64,000 nt of DNA from Streptomyces tendae (GTDB lineage: Bacteria; Actinomycetota; Actinomycetes; Streptomycetales; Streptomycetaceae), in assembly GCF_014650435.1 (NCBI RefSeq), contig NZ_BMUY01000009.1, forward strand, positions 124,001 through 188,000. The letters are read 5' to 3'. The position numbers and the translations under genes are program-made. Positions within the stretch are counted from its first letter, which is position 1, and every line of letters starts with the position of its first letter. Of this stretch, positions 8,124-17,117 are shown one piece after another. The notes beneath the pieces were generated by a model that saw nothing but the letters and a program-made list of their open reading frames with translations, did not search any database and had not been told where the DNA came from.

Positions 8124-8810
8124 ATGCCCACGCTGATCCTGGTTAGGCACGGACGTTCCACCGCCAACACCGAGGGGCTGCTCGCCGGCTGGACGCCCGG
8201 CGTCGCCCTCGACGAACGCGGCGCCGCGCAGGCCGCCGCGCTCCCCGGGCGGCTCGCCGGCCTGCCGCTCTCCGAAGTCGTCACCAGCCCCCTGCAGCGC
8301 TGCCAGGAGACCCTCCGGCCGCTGCTCGAAGCCCGGCCCGACCTGCGGGCCCACACCGACGAACGGATCGGGGAGTGCCACTACGGCGACTGGTCCGGTC
8401 GCAAGCTCGCCGAACTCAGGGACGAGCCCCTGATGGAGGTGGTGCAGGCGCACCCCTCCGCGGCGGCCTTCCCCGGCGGCGAGTCGATGCGCGCCATGCA
8501 GACCCGCGCCGCCGAGGCGGTACGCGAGTGGAACGCGCGCGTGGAGCGCGACCACGGGCCCGACGCCGTCTACCTCATGTGCTCCCACGGCGACATCATC
8601 AAGTCCCTCGTCGCCGAGGCCCTCGGACTCCACCTCGACCTCTTCCAGCGGATCTCCGTCGAGCCCTGCTCCGTCACCGCCATCCGCTACACCCGGCTGC
8701 GCCCGTTCCTCGTCCGCCTCGGCGACACCGGTGACTTCGCCTCCCTGGCCCCGCGCGAGGAGCCGTCCGGTGACGAGGCCCCGGTCGGGGGTGGTGCGGG
8801 CGCACCGTGA
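8124..8810 (+). CDS. Histidine phosphatase / phosphomutase-like (MSMEG_4193 family)
   Basis: This is a 228-residue histidine phosphatase superfamily protein. The catalytic LVRHGRSTANTEG is at the N-terminus, TSPLQRCQETLRP supplies the second Arg, ECHYGDWSG the acid loop and MCSHGDIIKSL the second His. The upstream in-frame start at 8043 is rejected because the family begins right at the RHG strand. It heads a block with DUF3090, an SCO1664-type protein and mshC that is conserved in actinobacteria (established knowledge). The substrate is not known; a link to mycothiol rests only on context. Confidence 0.85.
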   Translation: MPTLILVRHGRSTANTEGLLAGWTPGVALDERGAAQAAALPGRLAGLPLSEVVTSPLQRCQETLRPLLEARPDLRAHTDERIGECHYGDWSGRKLAELRDEPLMEVVQAHPSAAAFPGGESMRAMQTRAAEAVREWNARVERDHGPDAVYLMCSHGDIIKSLVAEALGLHLDLFQRISVEPCSVTAIRYTRLRPFLVRLGDTGDFASLAPREEPSGDEAPVGGGAGAP

Positions 8811-8895
8811 TCGTCCGCCGCAGTAGGGTGAACCGGTCGCGGCAGTGCCCTCGATCCCGATCTTCCGCTTTCCCCGACTTCCATGGAGACAGGAC

Positions 8896-9486
8896 GTGTC
8901 CCGTCAGGTGTTCCTCTACGACCAACCGGAACGGTTCGTGGCCGGTACGGTCGGGCTGCCCGGACGCCGTACGTTCTTCCTCCAGGCCTCCGCCGGCTCC
9001 CGGGTGACCAGCGTGGCCCTGGAGAAGACCCAGGTCGCCGCCCTCGCCGAGCGCATGGACGAGCTCCTGGACGAAGTCGTACGGCGCAGCGGCGGCAGCA
9101 CCGTCGTCCCCGCCACCGCTCCCACCGGGCCCGCCGACACGGCGCCGCTGGACACCCCCGTCGAGGAGGAGTTCCGGGTCGGCACCATGGCGCTGGCCTG
9201 GGACGGCGAGGACCAGCGCATGATCGTCGAGGCACAGGCCCTCGTGGAGCTGGACGCCGAGTCCGAGGAGGACCTGGCGGAGGCCGAGGAACGCCTCCTC
9301 CAGGACGAGGAGAACGGCCCGCCGATGCTCCGGGTCCGCCTCACCGGCGCGCAGGCCAGGGCCTTCGCCAAGCGCGCCCTCGACGTCGTCAACGCCGGGC
9401 GGCCGCCGTGCCCGCTGTGCAGCCTCCCGCTCGACCCGGAAGGACACGTATGTCCGCGCCAGAACGGATACCGCCGCGGAGCGTGA
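8896..9486 (+). CDS. DUF3090 family protein with C-terminal zinc ribbon
   Basis: This is a 196-residue protein starting at GTG 8896 (VSRQVFLYDQPERFVAG), preceded by GGAGACAGG. A longer in-frame start at 8845 has no ribosome-binding site. The family belongs to the mshC-linked block. The body is an acidic alpha/beta domain (FRVGTMALAWDGEDQRMI). The C-terminus carries CPLCSLPLDPEGHVCPRQNG, a compact Cys/His cluster that probably binds zinc. It overlaps the next gene by 37 bp, indicating coupled translation. Function unknown. Confidence 0.85.
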   Translation: MSRQVFLYDQPERFVAGTVGLPGRRTFFLQASAGSRVTSVALEKTQVAALAERMDELLDEVVRRSGGSTVVPATAPTGPADTAPLDTPVEEEFRVGTMALAWDGEDQRMIVEAQALVELDAESEEDLAEAEERLLQDEENGPPMLRVRLTGAQARAFAKRALDVVNAGRPPCPLCSLPLDPEGHVCPRQNGYRRGA

Positions 9487-10280
9487 CCACCGACGCGGCG
9501 GCGGCCGAACTGCTCGTCCTGGGCGAGCTGACCGTGCGCGGACGCATCCGTGACGCGTCCAACGCGGCGCTGTACTGCACGGTGACGCACGAGGGACGCG
9601 AGGCGGCCTGCGTCTACAAGCCGGTCGCCGGGGAGCGCCCGCTGTGGGACTTCCCCGACGGCACCCTCGCCCAGCGCGAGGTCGCCGCCTACGAGGTCTC
9701 CGAGGCCACCGGCTGGGGCCTGGTCCCGCCCACCGTGCTGCGCGACGGCCCGTACGGCGAGGGCATGGTCCAACTGTGGATCGAGACCGTGCCCGAGACG
9801 GAACTGCTCGCCCTGGTGGACGAGGAGGAACCCGGCGCCGGCTGGAAGGCGATCGCCCTCGCCGAGGTCGGCGAGGGCCGCACCGCGCTGCTCGTCCACG
9901 CCGACGACGCACGGCTGCGCCGGCTCGCCGTACTCGACGCCGTGATCAACAACGCCGACCGCAAGGGCGGCCACCTGCTGCCCGCGGCGGGGGAGCGGCT
10001 GTACGGCATCGACCACGGGGTCACCTTCAACGCCGAGAACAAGCTGCGCACCCTGCTGTGGGGCTGGGCGGGCGACCCCCTCACCGAGGAGGCCCTGACG
10101 GTGCTCGACGCCCTCAGGGAGGCACTGAAGGACGGCGGCACGCTGGCGATCCGGCTCGCCGCGCTCATCACCCCCGCCGAACTCGACGCCACGCGCGCGC
10201 GTGTCGGGGCCCTGTTGGATTCCGGGAAGCACCCCGAACCGAGCGGCGAGTGGCCGGCGATCCCCTGGCCGCCCGTGTAG
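9450..10280 (+). CDS. SCO1664-family protein, PI3/PI4-kinase-like fold
   Basis: This is a 276-residue protein with an ATG at 9450, GGAAGGAC upstream, and a 37-bp overlap with the DUF3090 gene. Kinase-like elements can be read: a possible nucleotide-binding Lys in CVYKPVAGERPLWDFPDG, a catalytic-loop-like INNADRKGGHLL and a metal-loop-like GIDHGVTF. The family is known from actinobacterial genomes next to mshC and is described as related to phosphatidylinositol 3/4-kinases. No substrate has been established to my knowledge. Bacterial lipid or protein kinase activity is an inference. Confidence 0.8.
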   Translation: MSAPERIPPRSVTTDAAAAELLVLGELTVRGRIRDASNAALYCTVTHEGREAACVYKPVAGERPLWDFPDGTLAQREVAAYEVSEATGWGLVPPTVLRDGPYGEGMVQLWIETVPETELLALVDEEEPGAGWKAIALAEVGEGRTALLVHADDARLRRLAVLDAVINNADRKGGHLLPAAGERLYGIDHGVTFNAENKLRTLLWGWAGDPLTEEALTVLDALREALKDGGTLAIRLAALITPAELDATRARVGALLDSGKHPEPSGEWPAIPWPPV

Positions 10281-10371
10281 GGACCCTGCGCCACGCGGGC
10301 CGGTGGTGTGCAAGAGCGCCTTACCGGCCATCCGGGCCCGGTCCGGTTCGTGTACGGAACATCCGTCCGGT

Positions 10372-10377
10372 TAGGCT
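10372..10377 (+). promoter_or_regulatory. -10 box TAGGCT before mshC, leaderless layout
   Basis: TAGGCT ends 6 nt before the mshC ATG at 10384. There is no purine-rich Shine-Dalgarno sequence between them. mshC may therefore have its own leaderless transcript as well as read-through from the upstream block (103-bp gap). Confidence 0.4.
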
Positions 10378-10383
10378 CATGAC

Positions 10384-11613
10384 ATGCATGCCTGGCCCGC
10401 TTCCGAGGTCCCCGCCCTGCCTGGTCAGGGCCGCGACCTGAGGATCCACGACACCGCGACCGACGGCCTCGTCACCCTCGACCCCGGTCCCGTCGCCCGT
10501 ATCTACGTCTGCGGCATCACGCCGTACGACGCCACCCACATGGGGCACGCGGCGACTTACAACGCGTTCGACCTCGTGCAGCGCGTGTGGCTCGACACCA
10601 AGCGGCAGGTCCACTATGTCCAGAACGTCACCGACGTGGACGACCCGCTCCTCGAGCGGGCCGTGCGCGACGGGGTCGACTGGACCGCCCTCGCCGAGCA
10701 GGAGACCGCCCTCTTCCGCGAGGACATGACGGCGCTGCGGATGCTCCCGCCGCAGCACTACATCGGGGCCGTGGAGGCAATACCCGGCATCGTCCCGCTC
10801 GTCGAGCGGCTGCGCGACGCCGGCGCCGCCTACGAGCTGGAGGGTGACACCTACTTCTCCGTCGAGGCCGACCCGCACTTCGGCAGCGTCTCGAACCTGG
10901 ACGCCGCCGCGATGCGGCTGCTCTCCGCGGAGCGGGGCGGCGACCCGGACCGGCCGGGCAAGAAGAACCCGCTCGACCCGATGCTGTGGATGGCCGCCCG
11001 CGAGGGCGAGCCCAGCTGGGACGGCGGCACGCTCGGCCGCGGGCGGCCCGGCTGGCACATCGAGTGCGTCGCCATCGCCCTCGACCACCTCGGAATGGGC
11101 TTCGACGTCCAGGGCGGCGGCTCCGACCTCGCCTTCCCGCACCACGAGATGGGCGCCTCGCACGCCCAGGCACTCACCGGCGAGTTCCCCATGGCCAAGG
11201 CGTACGTGCACGCCGGCATGGTCGGTCTCGACGGCGAGAAGATGTCCAAGTCCAAGGGCAACCTGGTCTTCGTGTCGAAGCTGCGCCGCGAGGGCGTCGA
11301 CCCGGCCGCCATCCGGCTCACGCTGCTCGCCCACCACTACCGCTCCGACTGGGAGTGGACCGACCAGGTGCTTCAGGACGCCCTCGCCCGCCTCGACCGC
11401 TGGCGCGCCGCCGTCTCCCGCCCCGACGGCCCGCCCGCCGAGGCCCTGGTGGAGCAGATCCGCGAGGCCCTCGCGAACGACCTGGACTCCCCGGCCGCCC
11501 TCGCCGCGATCGACCGCTGGGCCGCCCTCCAGCAGGACTCCGGCGGCACGGACCCCGGCGCCCCGGGCGTGGTATCCCGAGCGGCAGACGCCCTACTGGG
11601 CGTGGCGCTGTAG
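10384..11613 (+). CDS. mshC: L-cysteine:1D-myo-inositol 2-amino-2-deoxy-glucopyranoside ligase
   Basis: This is a 409-residue class I cysteinyl-tRNA-synthetase-like enzyme. It uses ATP to join Cys to GlcN-Ins, the third step of mycothiol synthesis. The HIGH-type motif is THMGHA, the KMSKS loop is EKMSKSKGN, and the zinc/Cys-binding region includes YVCGITPYD, HIECV and FPHHEMGASHAQA. Unlike CysS it lacks the long anticodon-binding C-terminus, so the length fits MshC. It is the last gene of the phosphatase/DUF3090/SCO1664 block and ends before a strong hairpin at 11757. Confidence 0.95.
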   Translation: MHAWPASEVPALPGQGRDLRIHDTATDGLVTLDPGPVARIYVCGITPYDATHMGHAATYNAFDLVQRVWLDTKRQVHYVQNVTDVDDPLLERAVRDGVDWTALAEQETALFREDMTALRMLPPQHYIGAVEAIPGIVPLVERLRDAGAAYELEGDTYFSVEADPHFGSVSNLDAAAMRLLSAERGGDPDRPGKKNPLDPMLWMAAREGEPSWDGGTLGRGRPGWHIECVAIALDHLGMGFDVQGGGSDLAFPHHEMGASHAQALTGEFPMAKAYVHAGMVGLDGEKMSKSKGNLVFVSKLRREGVDPAAIRLTLLAHHYRSDWEWTDQVLQDALARLDRWRAAVSRPDGPPAEALVEQIREALANDLDSPAALAAIDRWAALQQDSGGTDPGAPGVVSRAADALLGVAL

Positions 11614-11756
11614 GACCGAACCGCGGGCAGCCGCCGCGCCGCGCCGCGCCCGCCCCAGCTGCGGGCAGTCGTGCCGCTGGGGCGGCACGGGTGGGCGCAG
11701 GCGGTGCCCGGTCAGCGCCGGTCAGCGCCCCCGCAGTAACCCGCACTCAAACGACT

Positions 11757-11787
11757 GAGGGGCGCTCCCACCAGGGAAGCGCCCCTC
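11757..11787. terminator. Bidirectional terminator between mshC and parJ
   Basis: GAGGGGCGCT (11757-11766) pairs with AGCGCCCCTC (11778-11787); the loop can add CCC/GGG pairs. It lies between the convergent ends of mshC and parJ. Upstream of it, 11614-11756 shows no gene. Confidence 0.7.
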
Positions 11788-11805
11788 ACTCACACTCGGT
11801 CGGGC

Positions 11806-12813
11806 TCAGTCCTCCGACGACTCCTCGTCCTCCCCGCCCGCCTTCGGCGGCTTCGGCGGCCGCCCACGCCCACTCGGATTGTCCCGCAGGAACGGCGCCC
11901 CGGACGGCCCGTCGCCGCCGTCCGCCGTGGCATGCCCACCGGCGCCCCCGGGGCCGGGCCCACCCGTCCCCGACCCGTCCCGCCGTCGCAGATACCGCTC
12001 GAACTCCCGCGCGATCGCCTCGCCCGACGCCTCCGGCAGCTCCGCCGTGTCCCGGGCCTCCTCCAGCGACTGCACGTACTCGGCGACCTCGGTGTCCTCC
12101 GCGGCCAACTGGTCCACGCCCACCTGCCAGGCACGCGCGTCCTCGGGCAGCTCGCCCAGCGGGACCCGCACGCCGATCAGGTCCTCCAGTCGGTTCAGCA
12201 GCGCCAGCGTGGCCTTCGGGTTCGGCGGCTGCGACACGTAGTGCGGCACCGCGGCCCACAGCGACACGGCCGGCACGCCCGCGTGCGTGCACGCCTCCTG
12301 GAGGATGCCGACGATGCCCGTGGGCCCCTCGTACTTGGTCTCCTCCAGGTCCATGCGCCGCGCCAGATCGGCGTCCGACGTGGTCCCGCTGATCGGGACC
12401 GGACGGGTGTGCGGCGTGTCGCCCAGCAGGGCGCCCAGGACGACCACCAGCTCGACGCCCAGCTCATGGGCGAAACCGAGCAGCTCGTTGCAGAACGAAC
12501 GCCAGCGCATGGACGGTTCGATACCGCGGACGAGGACGAGGTCGCGCGGTTTGTCGCCGCCGACGCGGACCACCGACAGCCTGGTCGTCGGCCAGGTGAT
12601 CTTGCGTACGCCGTCCTCCATGAACACCGTGGGACGGTTGACCTGGAAGTCGTAGTAGTCCTCGGCGTCCAGCGCCGCGAACACCTCGCCCTTCCACTCC
12701 CTGTCGAGATGCGCGACCGCGGTGGAGGCGGCGTCACCGGCATCGTTCCAGCCCTCGAACGCGGCCACCATGACCGGGTCGACCAGCTCGGGAACCCCCT
12801 CGAGCTCGATCAC
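11806..12813 (-). CDS. parJ: PAC2-family protein, ParJ-like
   Basis: This is a 335-residue protein with a GTG start at 12813 and a very good GGAAGGAGG site upstream; the longer in-frame start at 12912 has none. The PAC2 (proteasome-assembly-chaperone-like) domain fills the first ~260 residues (AAFEGWNDAGDAAS, LVLVRGIEPSMRW, VVVLGALLGDTPHTRPVPI). A Gly/Pro-rich basic-acidic tail follows. The S. coelicolor orthologue (SCO1662, ParJ) is known to bind ParA and influence its polymerisation during sporulation septation; orthology here is inferred from family and position. It is convergent with mshC. Confidence 0.85.
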   Translation of the reverse strand: MIELEGVPELVDPVMVAAFEGWNDAGDAASTAVAHLDREWKGEVFAALDAEDYYDFQVNRPTVFMEDGVRKITWPTTRLSVVRVGGDKPRDLVLVRGIEPSMRWRSFCNELLGFAHELGVELVVVLGALLGDTPHTRPVPISGTTSDADLARRMDLEETKYEGPTGIVGILQEACTHAGVPAVSLWAAVPHYVSQPPNPKATLALLNRLEDLIGVRVPLGELPEDARAWQVGVDQLAAEDTEVAEYVQSLEEARDTAELPEASGEAIAREFERYLRRRDGSGTGGPGPGGAGGHATADGGDGPSGAPFLRDNPSGRGRPPKPPKAGGEDEESSED

Positions 12814-12889
12814 CCAGCGCCTCCTTCCGACGTGCCCTCGCGTACCCCCCAACCTTACGGCGTGTCGAGGGGCCGCCCGCAGCCCCCTT

Positions 12890-12922
12890 GCACGGGGCAG
12901 TGCACGGATCACTGCCCCGTGC
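12890..12922 (-). terminator. Terminator of the glycerol operon
   Basis: A perfect 13-bp stem (12890-12902 with 12910-12922, starting GCACGGGGCAGTG) and a 7-nt loop lie 41 bp beyond the glpD stop, before parJ. Confidence 0.65.
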
Positions 12923-12963
12923 CCGGGGTCCGGACACCCGCCGCGCGGTGCCGAACGCGGGGC

Positions 12964-14580
12964 CTACTTCTTGTCCAGCACGTCCTGGACCCGCGCGCGG
13001 ACGTCGTCCGTGGCCAGGCCGCGGATGGTCAGAGTGGTACGGCGGCGCAGCACGTCGTCCGCCGTCTCGGCCCACTCGTTGTCCCGGGCCCACACGACCT
13101 GCGCCCAGATCTCGGGCGCGTCCGGGTGGACGCGCTGTCCCAGCTCGGGGCTCTCGTTCGCGAGCCGGGCGATGTCGAAGGCGAGCGAACCGTAGTGCGT
13201 GGCCAGGTGCTTGGCGGTGTCGGCCGCCATGCGCGGGCCGGGCGCCGAACCGTCCACCAGCAGCCGGTGGGCGACCGCGCGCGGGTTGGCGACGCCGGGC
13301 AGCGGCAGCTTCTTCGGCAGCGACGCGATCGGCTCGAAGTCGTCGCCCAGCGGGTGGCCCGGCAGCGCCTCCAGCTTCTTCATCACCGTACGGCCGATGT
13401 GGCGGAAGGTGGTCCACTTGCCGCCCGCGACGGACAGCATGCCGCCCCGGCCCTCGGTGACGACCGTCTCGCGCTTGGCCTTCGCCGTGTCGCCGGGACC
13501 GCCCGGCAGCACCCGCAGCCCCGCGAAGGAGTACGTGATGAGGTCGCGGTCGAGCTGCTGGTCGCGGATGGAGAACGCGGCCTCGTCCAGGATCTGGGCT
13601 ATGTCCTTGTCGTTGACCGCGACGTCCGCCGGGTCACCCTCGAACTCCTCGTCGGTGGTGCCGAGCAGCAGCATGTCCTCCCAGGGGAGGGCGAAGGTGA
13701 TCCGGTACTTGTCGATCGGGGTGGCCAGCGCGGCCTTCCACGGCGCGGTCCGCTTGAGCACCAGGTGCGCGCCCTTGGACAGGCGGATGGACGGCGCCGC
13801 GTTCGGGTCCTCCATGCGGCGCAGGTGGTCGACCCAGGGGCCGGTGGCGTTCAGCACCAGCCGGGCGTTCACCCCGAACTCGTCGCCGGACAGCCGGTCC
13901 TTCAGCTCGGCGCCGGTCACCCGGCCGTTGGTGAAGCGCAGCCCCGTCACCTCGGCGTGGTTGAGGACCACCGCGCCGGACTCGACCGCCGCGCGGACGG
14001 TCATCAGGGCCATACGGGCGTCGTTCATCTGGTCGTCGCCGTACACGGCCACGGCCTTGAGGTTGTCGGTGCGCAGCTCGGGCACGTCCTGCGCGGCCTT
14101 GGCCGGGGAGAGCAGGTGGCCGACGCGGTCACCGAACGCGGACAGCGCCGAGTACGCGAAGACACCGGCCCCGAGCTTCGCCGCGCCGTGCGGCCCGCCC
14201 TTGTACACGGGGAGGTAGAAGGTGAGCGGGTTCGCCAGGTGGGGGGCCACCTGGCGGGAGACCGCACGGCGCTCGAAGTGGTTCTCCGCCACCAGCTTCA
14301 CCGCGCCGGTCTGCAGGTAGCGCAGACCGCCGTGGAGCAGCTTGGAGGAGGCGGAGGAGGTGGCGCCGGCGAAGTCGCCGGCGTCGACCACGGCCACCCT
14401 GAGGCCGGACTGCGCGGCGTGCCAGGCGGTGGAGATGCCCAGGATGCCGCCGCCGATCACGAGAAGGTCGTACGACGCCTTGGAAAGCTGCTCCCGGGTC
14501 TCGGCCCGGCTCGGGTTCGAGCCGGAGGCCGGGTGCGTACCCAGGGCAGGCACGGACTGCAGGGTGGACTGGGTGGTCAT
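12964..14580 (-). CDS. glpD: Glycerol-3-phosphate dehydrogenase
   Basis: This is a 538-residue FAD-dependent enzyme oxidising glycerol-3-phosphate to dihydroxyacetone phosphate at the membrane and passing electrons to the respiratory chain. The dinucleotide-binding motif is LLVIGGGILGISTAW (~residue 40). DAGDFAGATSSASSKLLHGG with RYLQTG is the GlpD signature, and LSVAGGKWTTFR occurs later. The C-terminal ~130 residues match the DAO_C domain. It lies 8 bp downstream of glpK and is the last gene of the glpFKD operon. Confidence 0.95.
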   Translation of the reverse strand: MTTQSTLQSVPALGTHPASGSNPSRAETREQLSKASYDLLVIGGGILGISTAWHAAQSGLRVAVVDAGDFAGATSSASSKLLHGGLRYLQTGAVKLVAENHFERRAVSRQVAPHLANPLTFYLPVYKGGPHGAAKLGAGVFAYSALSAFGDRVGHLLSPAKAAQDVPELRTDNLKAVAVYGDDQMNDARMALMTVRAAVESGAVVLNHAEVTGLRFTNGRVTGAELKDRLSGDEFGVNARLVLNATGPWVDHLRRMEDPNAAPSIRLSKGAHLVLKRTAPWKAALATPIDKYRITFALPWEDMLLLGTTDEEFEGDPADVAVNDKDIAQILDEAAFSIRDQQLDRDLITYSFAGLRVLPGGPGDTAKAKRETVVTEGRGGMLSVAGGKWTTFRHIGRTVMKKLEALPGHPLGDDFEPIASLPKKLPLPGVANPRAVAHRLLVDGSAPGPRMAADTAKHLATHYGSLAFDIARLANESPELGQRVHPDAPEIWAQVVWARDNEWAETADDVLRRRTTLTIRGLATDDVRARVQDVLDKK

Positions 14581-14588
14581 GGTCGTTC

Positions 14589-16127
14589 TTACTCCTCGTC
14601 CTCGAGCCAGCCCATGGTCCGCTCGACGGCCTTGAGCCAGCTCTTGTACTCACGGTCGCGGGTGTCCGCGTCCATGCGGGGGGTCCACTCGGCGGCCCGC
14701 CGCCAGTTGGCGCGCAGGTCGTCGGTGCTGTTCCAGAAGCCGACGGCCAGGCCGGCGGCGTAGGCGGCGCCGAGGCAGGTGGTCTCGGCGACCATCGGGC
14801 GCACCACGGGGGCGTCCACGAAGTCGGCGAGGGTCTGCATCAGCAGGTTGTTGGAGGTCATGCCGCCGTCGACCTTGAGGGCGGTCAGCTCCACGCCGGA
14901 GTCCTTCGTCATGGCGTCCGCGATCTCCCGCGTCTGCCAGGCGGTGGCCTCCAGGACGGCGCGCGCGAGGTGCGCCTTGGTGACGTACCGGGTGAGGCCG
15001 GCGATCACACCGCGGGCGTCGGAGCGCCAGTACGGGGCGAACAGGCCGGAGAAGGCCGGCACGAAGTAGGCACCGCCGTTGTCCTCGACCGTCAGGGCGA
15101 GGGTCTCGATCTCGGCGGCCGTGGAGATCAGGCCCATCTGGTCGCGCATCCACTGCACCAGCGAACCGGTGACGGCGATCGAGCCCTCCAGGGCGTAGAC
15201 CGTGTCCTGGTCGCCGATCTTGTAGCCGACGGTGGTCAGCAGGCCCGAGTAGGAGTTGATCAGCTTGTCACCGGTGTTCATCACCATGAAGGTGCCGGTG
15301 CCGTACGTCGACTTGGTCTCGCCCTCGGAGAAACAGGTCTGGCCGAACAGGGCCGCCTGCTGGTCGCCGAGCGCGGAGGCGACCGGGATGCCGCCGAGCA
15401 GCTCGCCGAGCCGGCCGCCGGTGATCTCGCCGTACACCTCGGCGGAGGAGCGGATCTCCGGGAGCATCTGCATCGGCACGCCGATCGACTCGGCGATCTT
15501 CTCGTCCCACGCCATGGTGTGCAGGTTCATCAGCATGGTGCGCGAGGCGTTGGTGACGTCGGTGACGTGCTTGCCGCCGTTCACCCCGCCGGTCAGGTTC
15601 CAGATGACCCAGGTGTCCATGGTGCCGAAGAGCAGGTCGCCCGCCTCGGCGCGCTCGCGCAGACCGTCGACGTTGTCGAGCAGCCAGCGGGCCTTGGGAC
15701 CGGCGAAGTAGGAGGCGAGAGGCAGGCCGGTCTCGCGGCGGAAGCGGTCCTGGCCGACGTTGCGGCCGAGCTCCTTGCACAGGGCGTCGGTGCGGGTGTC
15801 CTGCCAGACGATGGCGTTGTGGACGGGCTCACCGGTGTTCTTGTCCCAGACGAGGGTGGTCTCGCGCTGGTTGGTGATGCCGATGGCCTTGATGTCGTCG
15901 CGGGTGATGCCGGCCTTCTCGACGGCTCCGGCGACGACCTCCTGGACGTTGGTCCAGATCTCGGTGGCGTCGTGCTCGACCCAGCCCGGCTTGGGGAAGA
16001 TCTGCTCGTGCTCCTTCTGGTCGACGGAGACGATGCGTCCGTCGCGGTCGAAGACGATGCAGCGCGAGGAGGTGGTGCCCTGGTCGATCGCGGCGATGAA
16101 GGGCCCTGCGGTGTGGGAGTCGGTCAC
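14589..16127 (-). CDS. glpK: Glycerol kinase
   Basis: This is a 512-residue FGGY-family kinase phosphorylating glycerol with ATP. FIAAIDQGTTSSRCIVFD is the N-terminal nucleotide-binding strand. QTCFSEGETKSTYGTGTF and KVDGGMTSNNLLMQTLADF are the FGGY signatures, and the length matches bacterial GlpK. It sits 90 bp after glpF and 8 bp before glpD. It is expected to be glycerol-inducible through GylR at the glpF promoter. Confidence 0.96.
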   Translation of the reverse strand: MTDSHTAGPFIAAIDQGTTSSRCIVFDRDGRIVSVDQKEHEQIFPKPGWVEHDATEIWTNVQEVVAGAVEKAGITRDDIKAIGITNQRETTLVWDKNTGEPVHNAIVWQDTRTDALCKELGRNVGQDRFRRETGLPLASYFAGPKARWLLDNVDGLRERAEAGDLLFGTMDTWVIWNLTGGVNGGKHVTDVTNASRTMLMNLHTMAWDEKIAESIGVPMQMLPEIRSSAEVYGEITGGRLGELLGGIPVASALGDQQAALFGQTCFSEGETKSTYGTGTFMVMNTGDKLINSYSGLLTTVGYKIGDQDTVYALEGSIAVTGSLVQWMRDQMGLISTAAEIETLALTVEDNGGAYFVPAFSGLFAPYWRSDARGVIAGLTRYVTKAHLARAVLEATAWQTREIADAMTKDSGVELTALKVDGGMTSNNLLMQTLADFVDAPVVRPMVAETTCLGAAYAAGLAVGFWNSTDDLRANWRRAAEWTPRMDADTRDREYKSWLKAVERTMGWLEDEE

Positions 16128-16217
16128 TGTGTGCTCCTGGGGTTCCGTGGTGGGTGGCGGTGGCCGGTGCGTACGGCGCGTGGTCTGCGGCTCGATGATC
16201 GCCGAAGCGGGGCCCGC

Positions 16218-17012
16218 TCAGGCGAACGCGAGGTTGTAGACACCTCCGGCGATCGCACCGCCGATCAGCGGACCGACGACCGGGATCCAGGCGTAGGACC
16301 AGTCGGAGCCGCCCTTGTTGGGCAGCGGCAGCAGGGCGTGCACGATGCGCGGGCCGAGGTCGCGGACCGGGTTGATCGCGTACCCCGTCGGGCCACCGAG
16401 CGACAGGCCGATGGAGACCACCACGAAGCCGGTGATCAGGGCGCCCAGGATGCCGAGACCGTTGCCCTCGTCGTTCAGGCCCTGGGTCAGGATGGCGAGC
16501 AGCAGGACGAAGGTGCCGATGATCTCGGTGGCGAGGTTCTGGACCGTGTGCCGGATCTCGGGGCCGGTCGAGAAGACGCCCAGGACGGGCCCGGCGCCCT
16601 TCTCCTGCGCCTCGACGGACTTGGCCGTCGTGTCCTGCGCGCCGGGACCGCCGACGATCTCCCGGTCGGTGAGGTGGGCCTGGAACTGGCCGTAGTAGGT
16701 GATCCAGACCAGGACCGCGCCGATCATGGCGCCGAGGATCTGGCCGGCGAAGTAGGTCGGCGTGTTGCTCCAGTCGCCGTCCTTGATCGCGATGCCGATC
16801 GTCACGGCCGGGTTCAGGTGGGCTCCGGAGAGCGGACCCGATATGTAGGCCGCCGTCATGACGGCGAAGCCCCACCCGAGGGCGATGGCGACCCAGCCGG
16901 CGTTGCGTGCCTTGGAGGCCTTGAGCGTCACGGCGGCACACACGCCGCCGCCGAGCAGGATGAGTATGGCGGTACCGATGGTCTCGCCGATGAAGATGTC
17001 GGAGCTGGACAC
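16218..17012 (-). CDS. glpF: Glycerol uptake facilitator, aquaglyceroporin
   Basis: This is a 264-residue MIP-family channel with six membrane segments. The GTG at 17012 has AAGGAG 7 nt upstream; longer frames upstream lack a site. The first selectivity motif is GAHLNPAVTIG. The second reads YAINPVRDLGPR, so the usual NPA is NPV. The following RD pair, typical of glycerol channels, is intact. It is the first gene of the operon and is preceded by a GylR-like operator. Confidence 0.92.
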   Translation of the reverse strand: MSSSDIFIGETIGTAILILLGGGVCAAVTLKASKARNAGWVAIALGWGFAVMTAAYISGPLSGAHLNPAVTIGIAIKDGDWSNTPTYFAGQILGAMIGAVLVWITYYGQFQAHLTDREIVGGPGAQDTTAKSVEAQEKGAGPVLGVFSTGPEIRHTVQNLATEIIGTFVLLLAILTQGLNDEGNGLGILGALITGFVVVSIGLSLGGPTGYAINPVRDLGPRIVHALLPLPNKGGSDWSYAWIPVVGPLIGGAIAGGVYNLAFA

Positions 17013-17117
17013 CCGCGACTCCTTTGTCCTTCGTCCAGGGGAAGCCGAACCCCCGGGTCCCTCCGGGTGTTCCGGCGCCCTCGGTATGAGAGCGATGGCG
17101 GCCCTTGGCACTGTCAC

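Noticed and set aside
11932..14763. 943-codon plus-strand frame over parJ and glpD
   Set aside because: Antisense to two well-supported genes and rich in Arg/Gly/Val/His repeats.
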